From Bradyrhizobium hipponense (GTDB taxonomy: Bacteria; Pseudomonadota; Alphaproteobacteria; Rhizobiales; Xanthobacteraceae), in assembly GCF_008123965.1 (NCBI RefSeq), contig NZ_VSTH01000121.1, positions 1 through 45,440 on the forward strand: 45,440 bases of DNA. Direction: 5' to 3'. The translations under genes were made by a program, and so were the position numbers. The notes beneath the pieces are model-generated. The model saw only the letters and a list, made by a program, of their open reading frames with translations, ran no database searches and was not told the DNA's origin. Positions 1 to 7,679 of the stretch are shown one piece after another (the first letter of the stretch is position 1; every line of letters begins with the position of its first letter).

Positions 1-54
1 CCCACAAGGGGAGAGGGTGCACCGCTTCTGCGGCCGCTCCCCGACCTGCGCGCC

Positions 55-1266
55 TCACGTCCCCCGCAACAGCTCGCTCGCCACGATCCAGTCATTGCCA
101 TCGAACTGAAGCATATAGCCGTCCTTGATCGGGCGGAAATCCTGCGGCGTGGTGTTGAGGGTGATGCCGGGCATCAGCAGCGACAGCGGCACGCTCTTCA
201 GGCTCGCCGCCTGCGCCATGATGTTCTCGCGCGTCAGATTGTCCTTGCACTGCTTCAGCACGACGACCAGCGCCTCGGCGACGGTGTAGCCGTAGAGGCC
301 AGCGACGTTGTTGACGTCGGCATTGGGCAGGCGCCGCTTCATGAAATCCATATAGGCCGACATCGCCGGATCGTCCTTCGGCTCGGCCGTGAACGGCTTG
401 AGCGAGCCGAGCGAGAGCACGCCCTTGCCGGCATCGACCCCCGCCGGCACCATCACGGTGGCCTTGTTGGCGCAGCCTGAGGCGAGGAATCGCTGTGGCT
501 GCCAGCCGACCTCGTGGGCTTTCCGGATCGCCTGCGCGCAGGCGCGCGGCGTCACCGAATAAATCATGAAGACATCGGCCTTGGTGCTCGCGAGCGTCAG
601 CACCTGGGAATCGACGGTGGGATCGGCAACCTCGAAGCTCGAGGCCATCGCGATCGCCTTGTCGGCATCAGCGCCGAGCGCCTCCTTGACGCCGCGAAGA
701 TATTCCTTGCCGGCGTCGTCGTTCTGGTAGAGCACCGCAAAGCGCGCATTCGGGTTCTTGGCGCGGGCATAGGCGACGTCGATCGTGGCCTCACTGGTGT
801 AGTTCGGCGCCCAGGGCAGCGCCATCGACCAGGGCATGTTGGCCGGATCGTTCCACTTCGAGGCCGAGCTGATCAAGAACAACTGCGGCACCTTGCTGCT
901 GTTGAGGTACTTTGCGATCGCCGAGCTCGGCGCCGTGCCCATGGTCGCGAAGATGAACGCGACGCCATCGCTCTCGACCAGCCGCCGTGCCGCCTCCATG
1001 GTCTTGGGCGGCGAGAACGCATCGTCCAGCGAGATCAAGTTGAGCTTGCGCCCGTTGACGCCGCCCTTCTCATTGACCTCGTCGAGATAGCCCGCGATCA
1101 CCTTGCCGGTGATGCTGAGCGGCGACGCCGGCCCGCTATAGGGCATGGTATTGCCGATCTTGATCTCGGTGTCGCTGACGCCGGGACCGTAGGATTTTTG
1201 CGCGGAGACGGGTGTGGACAGACCGGCGGCAGCCAGCGCTGCGGCCAGGACCAGAGCGGCTTTCAT
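55..1266 (-). CDS. ABC transporter substrate-binding protein, branched-chain amino acid (Peripla_BP_6) type
   Basis: This is a periplasmic ligand-binding protein of the Leu/Ile/Val-binding family, which captures a solute and delivers it to an ABC permease. The chosen ATG at 1266 has a good GGAGAAACC ribosome site and begins an Ala-rich signal peptide (about residues 1-22, MKAALVLAAALAA..., with a likely VSA|Q cleavage site). An in-frame start 14 codons upstream would bury the signal. After the signal comes the family opening DTEIKIGNTMPYSGPAS, then the two-lobed binding fold. The length of about 403 residues is typical. No permease or ATPase gene lies in the window, so the partners are outside it or this is an orphan binding protein. 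The ligand is unknown; relatives in this group often bind aromatic acids or amides as well as amino acids, which would suit the catabolic neighbourhood. Confidence 0.9.
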   Translation of the reverse strand: MKAALVLAAALAAAGLSTPVSAQKSYGPGVSDTEIKIGNTMPYSGPASPLSITGKVIAGYLDEVNEKGGVNGRKLNLISLDDAFSPPKTMEAARRLVESDGVAFIFATMGTAPSSAIAKYLNSSKVPQLFLISSASKWNDPANMPWSMALPWAPNYTSEATIDVAYARAKNPNARFAVLYQNDDAGKEYLRGVKEALGADADKAIAMASSFEVADPTVDSQVLTLASTKADVFMIYSVTPRACAQAIRKAHEVGWQPQRFLASGCANKATVMVPAGVDAGKGVLSLGSLKPFTAEPKDDPAMSAYMDFMKRRLPNADVNNVAGLYGYTVAEALVVVLKQCKDNLTRENIMAQAASLKSVPLSLLMPGITLNTTPQDFRPIKDGYMLQFDGNDWIVASELLRGT

Positions 1267-1378
1267 GGTTTCTCCCCGATGACAATCGTCCGCGCGAGGC
1301 AAACGCACGGCGTGCTGCTTTTGGTCAGCGCGTCAGATCAGCGGAGTTCGGCAAGACGGTCTTGCGTCGAGTTGCTGG

Positions 1379-2896
1379 TTACGACTGCTCCATCGCGAGC
1401 TCAGCCTCGAGATTGTCGAGATCGCGGTAAATTGAAGCGACCGCCAGCACGCGGCCGCCCTTGCGGTATTTCAGCAGGCAGTCCTTGCCGGCGATGCTGC
1501 CGGCGATCGCGATGTCGTCAAAGCTCTCGGCGTGGCCGACATAGTTGATCGGCACATCGTAGTGCTGGCTCCAGAAGAACGGCACCGCATCGAAGCGCTC
1601 GCGGGCGCCGAGCATGTTGCGCGCCGCGGTCTGGCCCTGGCGTTCCGCCACCACCCAGTGCTCGACGCGGATGTTTTGCTTCGAATGCGGATCGGGCCAG
1701 CGCGCGATATCGCCGGCGGCGTAGATGCTTGACACGCTGGTTTCGAGATATTCGTTGACGCTGACGCCGCTATCGATCGCAAGTCCGCCTTGCTCGGCCA
1801 GCGCAAGGCGCGGCTTGACGCCGATGCCGACCACGACGAGGTCCGCCTCGACGACACCGCCGCTATTCAACGTCGCGCGCGTGCCGTCGATCCTCTCCAC
1901 CGTGTCCTCGAGGTGGAAATTGACGCCGTTCTCTTCATGCAGCGCACGAACAAAGTCGCCCATCTCGGGCCCCAGCACGCGCTGCATGGGTCGCTCCTCG
2001 GGCGCGACCACGTGGACTTCGAGCTTTCGCGCCCGCAACGAGGCTGCGACCTCGAGGCCGATGAAGCTGGCGCCGATCACGAGCGCCCGTCTCGCCCCAC
2101 CTGCCGCCTTGATGATGGCGCGGCTGTCGGCGACCGAGCGCAAGGTATGGACATGCGGCTGTTCGGCGCCGGGAATCTGCAATCTAACCGGCTCGGCGCC
2201 GGTCGCCAGCAACAGCCGGTCGAATGGCAATGTGTCGCCATTGCCCAGCATCACGCGGCCTGTCTTCGGATCGATCGCGGAAACGTTGGTGTTGAGCCTG
2301 AGGTCGATGCCTGCATCCCGAAAATAATCCTCGCTTCGCAACGGCAGCCAGTCCTCCGGCGCGTTGCCGGCAAGATAGTCCTTGGACAGGTTCGGCCGGT
2401 CGGCCGGCATCGCGCCGTCGTCGCTCAGCATGGTGATGGCGCCGGCAAAGCCTTCGCGCCGGAGCATCTCGGCCGCCGCGAATCCGGCCGCGCCGCCGCC
2501 GACGATGACGAATTTCTCCGGCATCGGCGCCGCACGATGAGGCGCCGGGGGCGCCGGCATCTCGCGCTTGCTCTGAACCAGGATCCGATCCCGGTCGCGC
2601 GTCACCTCCCACACTGCCAGCGCGTTCAGCGCCGGCGGACGCGTGGGCTCGCCGGTGCGCAAGGAGAAGCAGGCGTGATGCCAGGGGCAGCGGATGGTGT
2701 CGTCGACCACCAACCCTTCGGCAAGCGGTCCGTGGTAGTGGCTGCAAGAGGGCTCGATCGCAAAGATCTCACTGCCCGCCTGCACCAGCAAGACATCCTC
2801 CGCACCGACATGGCCGAGCAGCTTGCCGTGCTTGAATTCGGTCAGCGAGACGCCCTTGGTCAGGTCAGGTCCGCTCGGCTTGCTCTCCTCGTTCAT
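1379..2896 (-). CDS. Rieske [2Fe-2S] / FAD-NAD(P)H oxidoreductase fusion (AIF-like)
   Basis: A 505-residue fusion. Residues about 10-110 form a Rieske ferredoxin domain with ligands C51-S-H53 and C70-P-W-H73. Residues about 125-500 are a pyridine-nucleotide-disulphide-type reductase with an FAD dinucleotide fold (GGGAAG at 133-138), an NAD(P)H fold (GASFIG at 275-280) and the FAD-contacting AAGD at 393-396. There is no redox-active CxxC pair, so it is not a disulphide reductase. It resembles the AIFM3/AIF-like and ferredoxin-reductase proteins that pass electrons from NAD(P)H through FAD to a [2Fe-2S] centre. It is probably cytoplasmic, with no signal peptide. The start is ATG with GGAGACGACC-type spacing. 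No oxygenase terminal component is adjacent, so the electron acceptor is unknown. Confidence 0.9.
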   Translation of the reverse strand: MNEESKPSGPDLTKGVSLTEFKHGKLLGHVGAEDVLLVQAGSEIFAIEPSCSHYHGPLAEGLVVDDTIRCPWHHACFSLRTGEPTRPPALNALAVWEVTRDRDRILVQSKREMPAPPAPHRAAPMPEKFVIVGGGAAGFAAAEMLRREGFAGAITMLSDDGAMPADRPNLSKDYLAGNAPEDWLPLRSEDYFRDAGIDLRLNTNVSAIDPKTGRVMLGNGDTLPFDRLLLATGAEPVRLQIPGAEQPHVHTLRSVADSRAIIKAAGGARRALVIGASFIGLEVAASLRARKLEVHVVAPEERPMQRVLGPEMGDFVRALHEENGVNFHLEDTVERIDGTRATLNSGGVVEADLVVVGIGVKPRLALAEQGGLAIDSGVSVNEYLETSVSSIYAAGDIARWPDPHSKQNIRVEHWVVAERQGQTAARNMLGARERFDAVPFFWSQHYDVPINYVGHAESFDDIAIAGSIAGKDCLLKYRKGGRVLAVASIYRDLDNLEAELAMEQS

Positions 2897-2973
2897 GGTC
2901 GTCTCCTTCGCAGCTCAGCACAGGATTCGGACGGCGCTGTCAGCGAAAAGTTCCCGGCGGCGGCAAAATCAGC

Positions 2974-3063
2974 TCATCCGGCCGCTTTGCGCACATCGCC
3001 CGCCGCGCTGTAATCGCGATAGGCGATCTCGAGGAACTCAGTGGTGACCGTTTCTTGTTGCAT
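2974..3063 (-). pseudogene. Possible N-terminal remnant of an alpha/beta hydrolase
   Basis: A 29-codon frame begins MQQETVTTEFLEIAYRDY and stops shortly after. The stretch VTTEFLEIAYRDY resembles the N-terminus of haloalkane-dehalogenase-like alpha/beta hydrolases, whose next segment would carry the HGFP oxyanion motif. Here the similarity is lost and a TGA follows. It lies next to a hairpin repeat (3099-3214), a plausible site of deletion. It could equally be a chance frame; the identification rests on one short motif recognised from memory. Confidence 0.3.
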
Positions 3064-3098
3064 GATTTGCTCACGGAGCTTTGCGAGGCCGTAGCTTT

Positions 3099-3214
3099 GT
3101 AGCCCGGATGGAGCGCACAGCGTAATCCGGGATTCGCGGATGCAGGCGTCCCCGCATTGCGCTTCCGCCTTCGCTCTTCGAGCTACGGCGGACAAGTCGC
3201 TCCATGCGGGCTAC
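3099..3214. repeat. Dispersed hairpin repeat, 'GTAGCCCGGATGG' family, copy 1
   Basis: The left end GTAGCCCGGATGGAGCGCA and the right end GCTCCATGCGGGCTAC are near-perfect inverted repeats, with a degenerate middle holding a further AATCCGGG segment. It sits directly 3' of the HD-domain gene. A second copy of the same family is at 11053-11140. Confidence 0.85.
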
Positions 3215-3218
3215 GGGG

Positions 3219-4046
3219 CTATTTCTGCGGCCCTGACAGCGATATCTCTCGCTCGGCGCGAAACACGTTGCTGTAGAGGTTGGCAATCCATTGCCGGCCG
3301 ATCTCGGTCTTGTTGAGATAGCCGATCTCGGTCTGGATGTGCGGCGCGACGCTGTTCCAATAGAATTGTGGATAGCGATTGACGATGTCGGCGGGCGAGT
3401 CGTAGCCGAGCTGGCGGTTCATGCCCACCTCCTCGAACTCGTAGTAAAGCGCGTTGGCCTTGCGCAGATAATTGGGATCGCCGAGTTGTCCGATGAAGTC
3501 GGCAGCGCGCAGGATCGAGGCATCGTCATCATAGTCCTGGCCTTCCCGGGCCGGAAACCGCGTACCCTCAATGGCGCGGGCAATGCGTTCCGGATCCAGT
3601 CCGGGGATATGTCGCAGCCGCCGCGTCACATAGAGCTTCGAGCGGTCGACGTGATACATCATCAAGCTCGCGTCCGACGCACCGCGCGGCAATGATACCT
3701 TGGTATCGGCTGCATCGATCACGAAGCCGTCTTCGTCATCCTCTTTGAACAGGCCGCGCACGTAGCCAATGTCATGGGCGAGGCAGGCGATCAGGACATG
3801 GACGTAATCCTCGGCCGACAGGTGGGTATGGAGGCTGCGGCCACTGAGGATGGAATGGCCCGCAAGCGTCACCAGCATGGTATGCTCGATATTGTGATAG
3901 AGCGCATCGCTGTTGCCGATGCATTCCATCGCGGTGCGGGTCGCGCTCTCGACGATGCTTGCGGAAGTCTCGTCGTACCGGCGACGCATGAACGAGCCCA
4001 GCAATTTCTCCAGGGTTTCGGCTGCCAGTTTCGGCAACGTGATCAT
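3219..4046 (-). CDS. HD-domain metal-dependent phosphohydrolase, PDE-like
   Basis: A 275-residue soluble protein. The diagnostic elements are Y50-H51-N52-I-E-H55, which matches the YHNxxH signature of class I cyclic nucleotide phosphodiesterases, and H91-D92 in LAHDIGYVRG, the metal-binding HD pair. Helical sequence makes up the rest, with no sensor domain or membrane segment. The family hydrolyses phosphate esters using two divalent metals; the substrate cannot be read from the sequence. I start at ATG 4046 (MITLPKLAAE, with AGGG about 10 nt upstream). The longer frame from 4124 adds a low-complexity Arg/Gly extension that does not look conserved. It lies 217 bp downstream of the transglutaminase operon on the same strand, too far to be confident of cotranscription. 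Confidence 0.8.
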   Translation of the reverse strand: MITLPKLAAETLEKLLGSFMRRRYDETSASIVESATRTAMECIGNSDALYHNIEHTMLVTLAGHSILSGRSLHTHLSAEDYVHVLIACLAHDIGYVRGLFKEDDEDGFVIDAADTKVSLPRGASDASLMMYHVDRSKLYVTRRLRHIPGLDPERIARAIEGTRFPAREGQDYDDDASILRAADFIGQLGDPNYLRKANALYYEFEEVGMNRQLGYDSPADIVNRYPQFYWNSVAPHIQTEIGYLNKTEIGRQWIANLYSNVFRAEREISLSGPQK

Positions 4047-4263
4047 GGATGCAGCCCTGCCTGCCGGTGGTGTCCCACGCCAACTCCCGACGTCTCGTTC
4101 GCGTCCTCGACGCAAAACCAGCATAGCCCATCTTCAGGAACTGACCAAACCCCGGGACGAAAATCCGGAAATATGTTACCGTCCCGCTTCGCAACATCAC
4201 GGTTGCTGTCACAGTTCAATACACCCTGCGGTGCGCCCGCCGCGCCGGGACGGCGAACCACGC

Positions 4264-5142
4264 TTACTCCACCAGCAGCACGTCGACGGCGACGCCGAGC
4301 TTCTGCTTCGGTGAGCCGACGATGATGCCGTCGACCGGCGAGACATCTGAGAAATCGCGGCCGACCCCGAGCACGATGTGATCGTTGGCGACCAAGAGAT
4401 CATTGGTCGGGTCTAAATCGACCCAGCCGAGCTCCGCTCCGCACCACAGCGACACCCAGGCATGGGTGGCGTCGGCGCCTTGCAGGCGCGGCCGGCCCGG
4501 CAGCGGAATGGTACGCAAATAGCCGCTGACATAGGCCGCGGGCAGACCGAGCCCGCGCAAGCCAGCTATCATGACATGGGCAAAGTCCTGGCAGACACCG
4601 TGACGCTTGTCGAAGACCTCGTCGAGCGGCGTCGAGATCGCCGTCGCCTTGGGATCGTAGCGAAACTCGGTGCGGATGCGATGCATGAGATTGACGGCGC
4701 CGGCGAGAATGCCCGTCTCGGGCGCAAAGCTCGCCTCCGCATAGGCGCTGACGGGCCGCAGCACCGGCACAAGGGGACTTGCAAAGACATAGCCCACTGG
4801 CGAGGACGGCCCGAGGCTCGTCGCCTCGAAGGCCAGGTCGCGGATGCCCTCCCAGGACAGGCTCGCGGCGTCACGCGGCGGCGTCTGGCGCGACACCGAC
4901 ACGCGCGAGCGCGAGTCGATCCGCAAGGTGCGATGCGCGGCCTCGATCACCACACTCTCGGTCAGCGTGCCGAAGAAATCGCGCCGAACGTTGCGCTCCG
5001 CCGGGCGCGGCCGAATCTCGACATTGTGTGAGATCAGCTCCTGGCCGCCGCCGCTCCTCGGCTCCAGCCGGAGCGTGCAGCGGGCGAAGCTGACCGCGCT
5101 CTCGTACTCGTAGGTGGTGACGTGACGGATGTCGTAGATCAC
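4264..5142 (-). CDS. Transglutaminase-like cysteine peptidase family protein
   Basis: A 292-residue protein with an N-terminal beta domain (about 1-100, opening IRHVTTYEYES) and a transglutaminase-like papain-fold core. The catalytic triad is visible: C184 in HGVCQDFAH, H227 in ATHAWVS, and D242 or D244 in WVDLDPTND. Such proteins act as peptidases or acyl transferases on isopeptide or amide bonds. The start is GTG, and its GTGA overlaps the stop codon of the upstream ATP-grasp gene, so translation is probably coupled. It is the last gene of a three-gene operon with the ATP-grasp/alpha-E and DUF2126 proteins; the constant association suggests it processes or transfers what the ATP-grasp enzyme makes. 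There is no signal peptide, so a cytoplasmic location is likely. Confidence 0.92.
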   Translation of the reverse strand: MIYDIRHVTTYEYESAVSFARCTLRLEPRSGGGQELISHNVEIRPRPAERNVRRDFFGTLTESVVIEAAHRTLRIDSRSRVSVSRQTPPRDAASLSWEGIRDLAFEATSLGPSSPVGYVFASPLVPVLRPVSAYAEASFAPETGILAGAVNLMHRIRTEFRYDPKATAISTPLDEVFDKRHGVCQDFAHVMIAGLRGLGLPAAYVSGYLRTIPLPGRPRLQGADATHAWVSLWCGAELGWVDLDPTNDLLVANDHIVLGVGRDFSDVSPVDGIIVGSPKQKLGVAVDVLLVE

Positions 5143-7652
5143 GCCAGCCCCGTCAGCTTTTCCGGACGGCTGGCATTGGGACCATGCGGGAAATAGTGCA
5201 GCCCGATTGCCTCGGCGAGGCTGAGCAGGTCCTGCTCCAGCGCGAACAGCGTCTTGACCTCGAGCTTCTCGGCTTCGGCGGTCGCAAGCATCGCCTGCAC
5301 CGCGACCGCGAGCCGCTGCGGCCGCTCGATCAGGCCGTGTTCCTTCAGGCTCGGCAGCGCCGCGATGTGCTCGTTCAGCATCGTGACCTGGAATGCGACC
5401 GAGCGCGGGTTGTAGCCGTCGAGCACCGCAAGGTCGCGCACCGGGGCCAGGATCGGCGCCAGCAGATAGCGCGAACGGTAGGTGATCTGTGAATCCACCA
5501 GCGTCAGCAGGATATCGAGATCCTCGTCGCAGGCCTCGTCATAGGCGAACTGGCGCGCGAAGCGCGTGGTGTTGATCGCGCGCTCGGCACGGCGGCCGAT
5601 ATCCAGGAAGCGCCAGCCCGCGGCGCGGTTCATGTTCTCCTGCGCTAAGCCGGCGAAGCTCGCCAGCTCCTGCAGGGTCAGTTCCGCGGCGCTCAGCACG
5701 CTGTCGTCATCCTCGACCTCGTAAGCCAGCCGCTCGGCCATTTCGGTAATGACCTGCCAGGCATCCGGCGACAGCCGCTCGCGCAAGGAGGTCGCCGTTC
5801 GCTGTGACGCGCGCACCAGCGACAACGCCGAGCCGGGACGCTCCGCGCCCTGCAGCGCTTCGGCGGCGATGCGCCCGGGTGCCGCGCGCGAAGCTTGCGA
5901 AATCGCGCCCCAGGACACCAGCATGCGCTGGATGCGTTCGATCGACTGCATCGTGGCCGAGGTGCCCTTGTTGGGCCCGCTTGGCGAGCTCAAGGCGCGC
6001 ACCAGGCGCAGCGTCGCCTCGGCGCGTTCGAGATAGCGGCCGAGCCAGAACAGATTGTCGGCAGCCCGGCTCGGCAGCACGCCCGCGATGCGGCGGATCC
6101 GCACCTTGTCGGTCGCCGGCAGCAGCGTCGCGGCCTGGACCTGCTTGTCCGAGACGACCCAGACGTCGGCGGCGCGCGCGCCGTCGCCCATCGACACCGC
6201 GCGCGCATCCGCCCGTTCGGCGATCCGGCAGAAGCCGCCGGGCATGATGGTCCAGCCATCGGCCGTCGCGGCCGCGAACACGCGCAGCACGAAGGGGCGC
6301 GGCGTGAGCTGCCCCTGCTCCCAGACCGGCATGGTCGAGAGCCGCACCACCTCCTGGCCGACATAGTCCATGCCACGGCCGTTGATGGAGTCGACCAGGC
6401 GCCGGCGGCCGCTTGCATCGAGCTCGCTCGCAAGCACCGGTCCGTTGCTGTCGAAACCCGGAACGCCGCGCCGATAGGCGCCTCCGATCGCGACTTCGTC
6501 GAGCCGCGACAGCACCTCGTCGCGCGCCGAACGTTGGCCGCACCACCAGGTCGCGATATGCGGCATCTTCAGCTCTTCACCGAGCAGGCGGCGGCTCAGG
6601 GCCGGCAGGAAGCCGAGCAGCGCGCGGGCCTCCAACACACCGGAGCCGGGCATGTTGGCGACGACGACGCCGTCCTTGCGCAGCACGTCGATCAGGCCGG
6701 GCACACCCAGCCGCGAGGAGGCATCGAGCTCGAGCGGATCGAGCGAGTTGGAATCGACGCGGCGCAACAGCACGTCGAGCCGCTTAAGTCCTGCGACGGT
6801 ACGGATGTGGACGCGGTTGTCGCTGACGGCAAGATCGTCGCCCTCGACCAGCAGGAATCCGAGATAGCGTGCCAGCGTCGCATGCTCGAAATAAGTCTCG
6901 CTGAAGCTGCCGGGCGAGAGCACGCCGATGCGCGGCTCGTCGCGGTCGGCGGTGGCGCGAAGCGAGTCACGAAAGGCCTCAAAGAACGGCGCGACGCGCG
7001 GCACCTTCATCGACTTGTAGAGATCGGAGAAGGCGCGCGAGAGCACCAGGCGGTTCTCCAGCGCGTACCCCGCGCCCGATGGCGCCTGCGTGCGGTCGCC
7101 GAGCACCCACCAGCGGCCGTCGGGCCCGCGGCCGACATCCGCGGCATAGATCGAAAGATAGCGCCCGCCGGGCGGCGGGACGCCGCAGACGGGCCGCAGA
7201 TATTCGGCGCTGCCGGCGATCGCGGCCGCGGGCAGCGCGCCCTCGGCAACCAGCCGTCCCTCGCCATAGATGTCCCGCAGCACCAGCTCGAGCAGCTCAG
7301 CGCGCTGCTTGATGCCGGCGGTGAGCTGGCGCCAGTCGGCCTCGTCGATCAGGAGCGGCAGGTGGCTGAGCGGCCAGGTTCGATCTGCGGCATCGCCCGG
7401 AGCGCGGTAGGTAACACCGGCCTCGCGCAAATGCCGGTCGGCCATGGCGAAGCGCCGTTCGATCTCGTCGGGCGCGAGCGCGCCGAAGGCATCGAGGAAG
7501 CGGCTCCAGACCGCGCGCGGGGCCCCGTCGGGGCCGAGGAATTCGTCGGGGATGCCGGGCAGGCGGCTATAGTCGCGAACCCATTGCGCGACGCGGCTCT
7601 GGCCGGACGCCCTGCCCGCCTGGTCGTTCTCTTCGGCTGCGCGCTCGCCCAT
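5139..7652 (-). CDS. Circularly permuted ATP-grasp / alpha-E domain fusion protein
   Basis: An 837-residue two-domain protein. Residues about 30-505 are a circularly permuted ATP-grasp (CP_ATPgrasp type) enzyme. Recognisable segments include GDRTQAPSGAGYALENR at 185-201, the GVLSPGSFSETYFEH stretch at 243-257, and MPGSGVLEARALLGFLP at 334-350. Residues about 525-825 form the all-helical alpha-E domain (opening LPSRAADNLFWLGRYLERAE at 526-545). In many bacteria these are two genes; here they are fused. ATP-grasp enzymes of this type are predicted to make amide or peptide bonds through acyl-phosphate intermediates. Neither the substrate nor the alpha-E function is established. ATG at 7652 has an AAGGAGA site. 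It is 27 bp downstream of the DUF2126 gene and overlaps the next transglutaminase gene by 4 bp. Confidence 0.93.
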   Translation of the reverse strand: MGERAAEENDQAGRASGQSRVAQWVRDYSRLPGIPDEFLGPDGAPRAVWSRFLDAFGALAPDEIERRFAMADRHLREAGVTYRAPGDAADRTWPLSHLPLLIDEADWRQLTAGIKQRAELLELVLRDIYGEGRLVAEGALPAAAIAGSAEYLRPVCGVPPPGGRYLSIYAADVGRGPDGRWWVLGDRTQAPSGAGYALENRLVLSRAFSDLYKSMKVPRVAPFFEAFRDSLRATADRDEPRIGVLSPGSFSETYFEHATLARYLGFLLVEGDDLAVSDNRVHIRTVAGLKRLDVLLRRVDSNSLDPLELDASSRLGVPGLIDVLRKDGVVVANMPGSGVLEARALLGFLPALSRRLLGEELKMPHIATWWCGQRSARDEVLSRLDEVAIGGAYRRGVPGFDSNGPVLASELDASGRRRLVDSINGRGMDYVGQEVVRLSTMPVWEQGQLTPRPFVLRVFAAATADGWTIMPGGFCRIAERADARAVSMGDGARAADVWVVSDKQVQAATLLPATDKVRIRRIAGVLPSRAADNLFWLGRYLERAEATLRLVRALSSPSGPNKGTSATMQSIERIQRMLVSWGAISQASRAAPGRIAAEALQGAERPGSALSLVRASQRTATSLRERLSPDAWQVITEMAERLAYEVEDDDSVLSAAELTLQELASFAGLAQENMNRAAGWRFLDIGRRAERAINTTRFARQFAYDEACDEDLDILLTLVDSQITYRSRYLLAPILAPVRDLAVLDGYNPRSVAFQVTMLNEHIAALPSLKEHGLIERPQRLAVAVQAMLATAEAEKLEVKTLFALEQDLLSLAEAIGLHYFPHGPNASRPEKLTGLA

Positions 7653-7679
7653 GCGAGTCTCCTTGCCCTACCCCCATAC

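Noticed and set aside
1..54. Left edge as part of a gene
   Set aside because: It contains only a fragment of the CCTCTCCCCG repeat and GC-rich spacer before the stop codon of the binding protein.
1790..3013. Plus-strand frame of 407 codons over the Rieske/AIF gene
   Set aside because: Antisense shadow with composition typical of GC-rich DNA and no motif.
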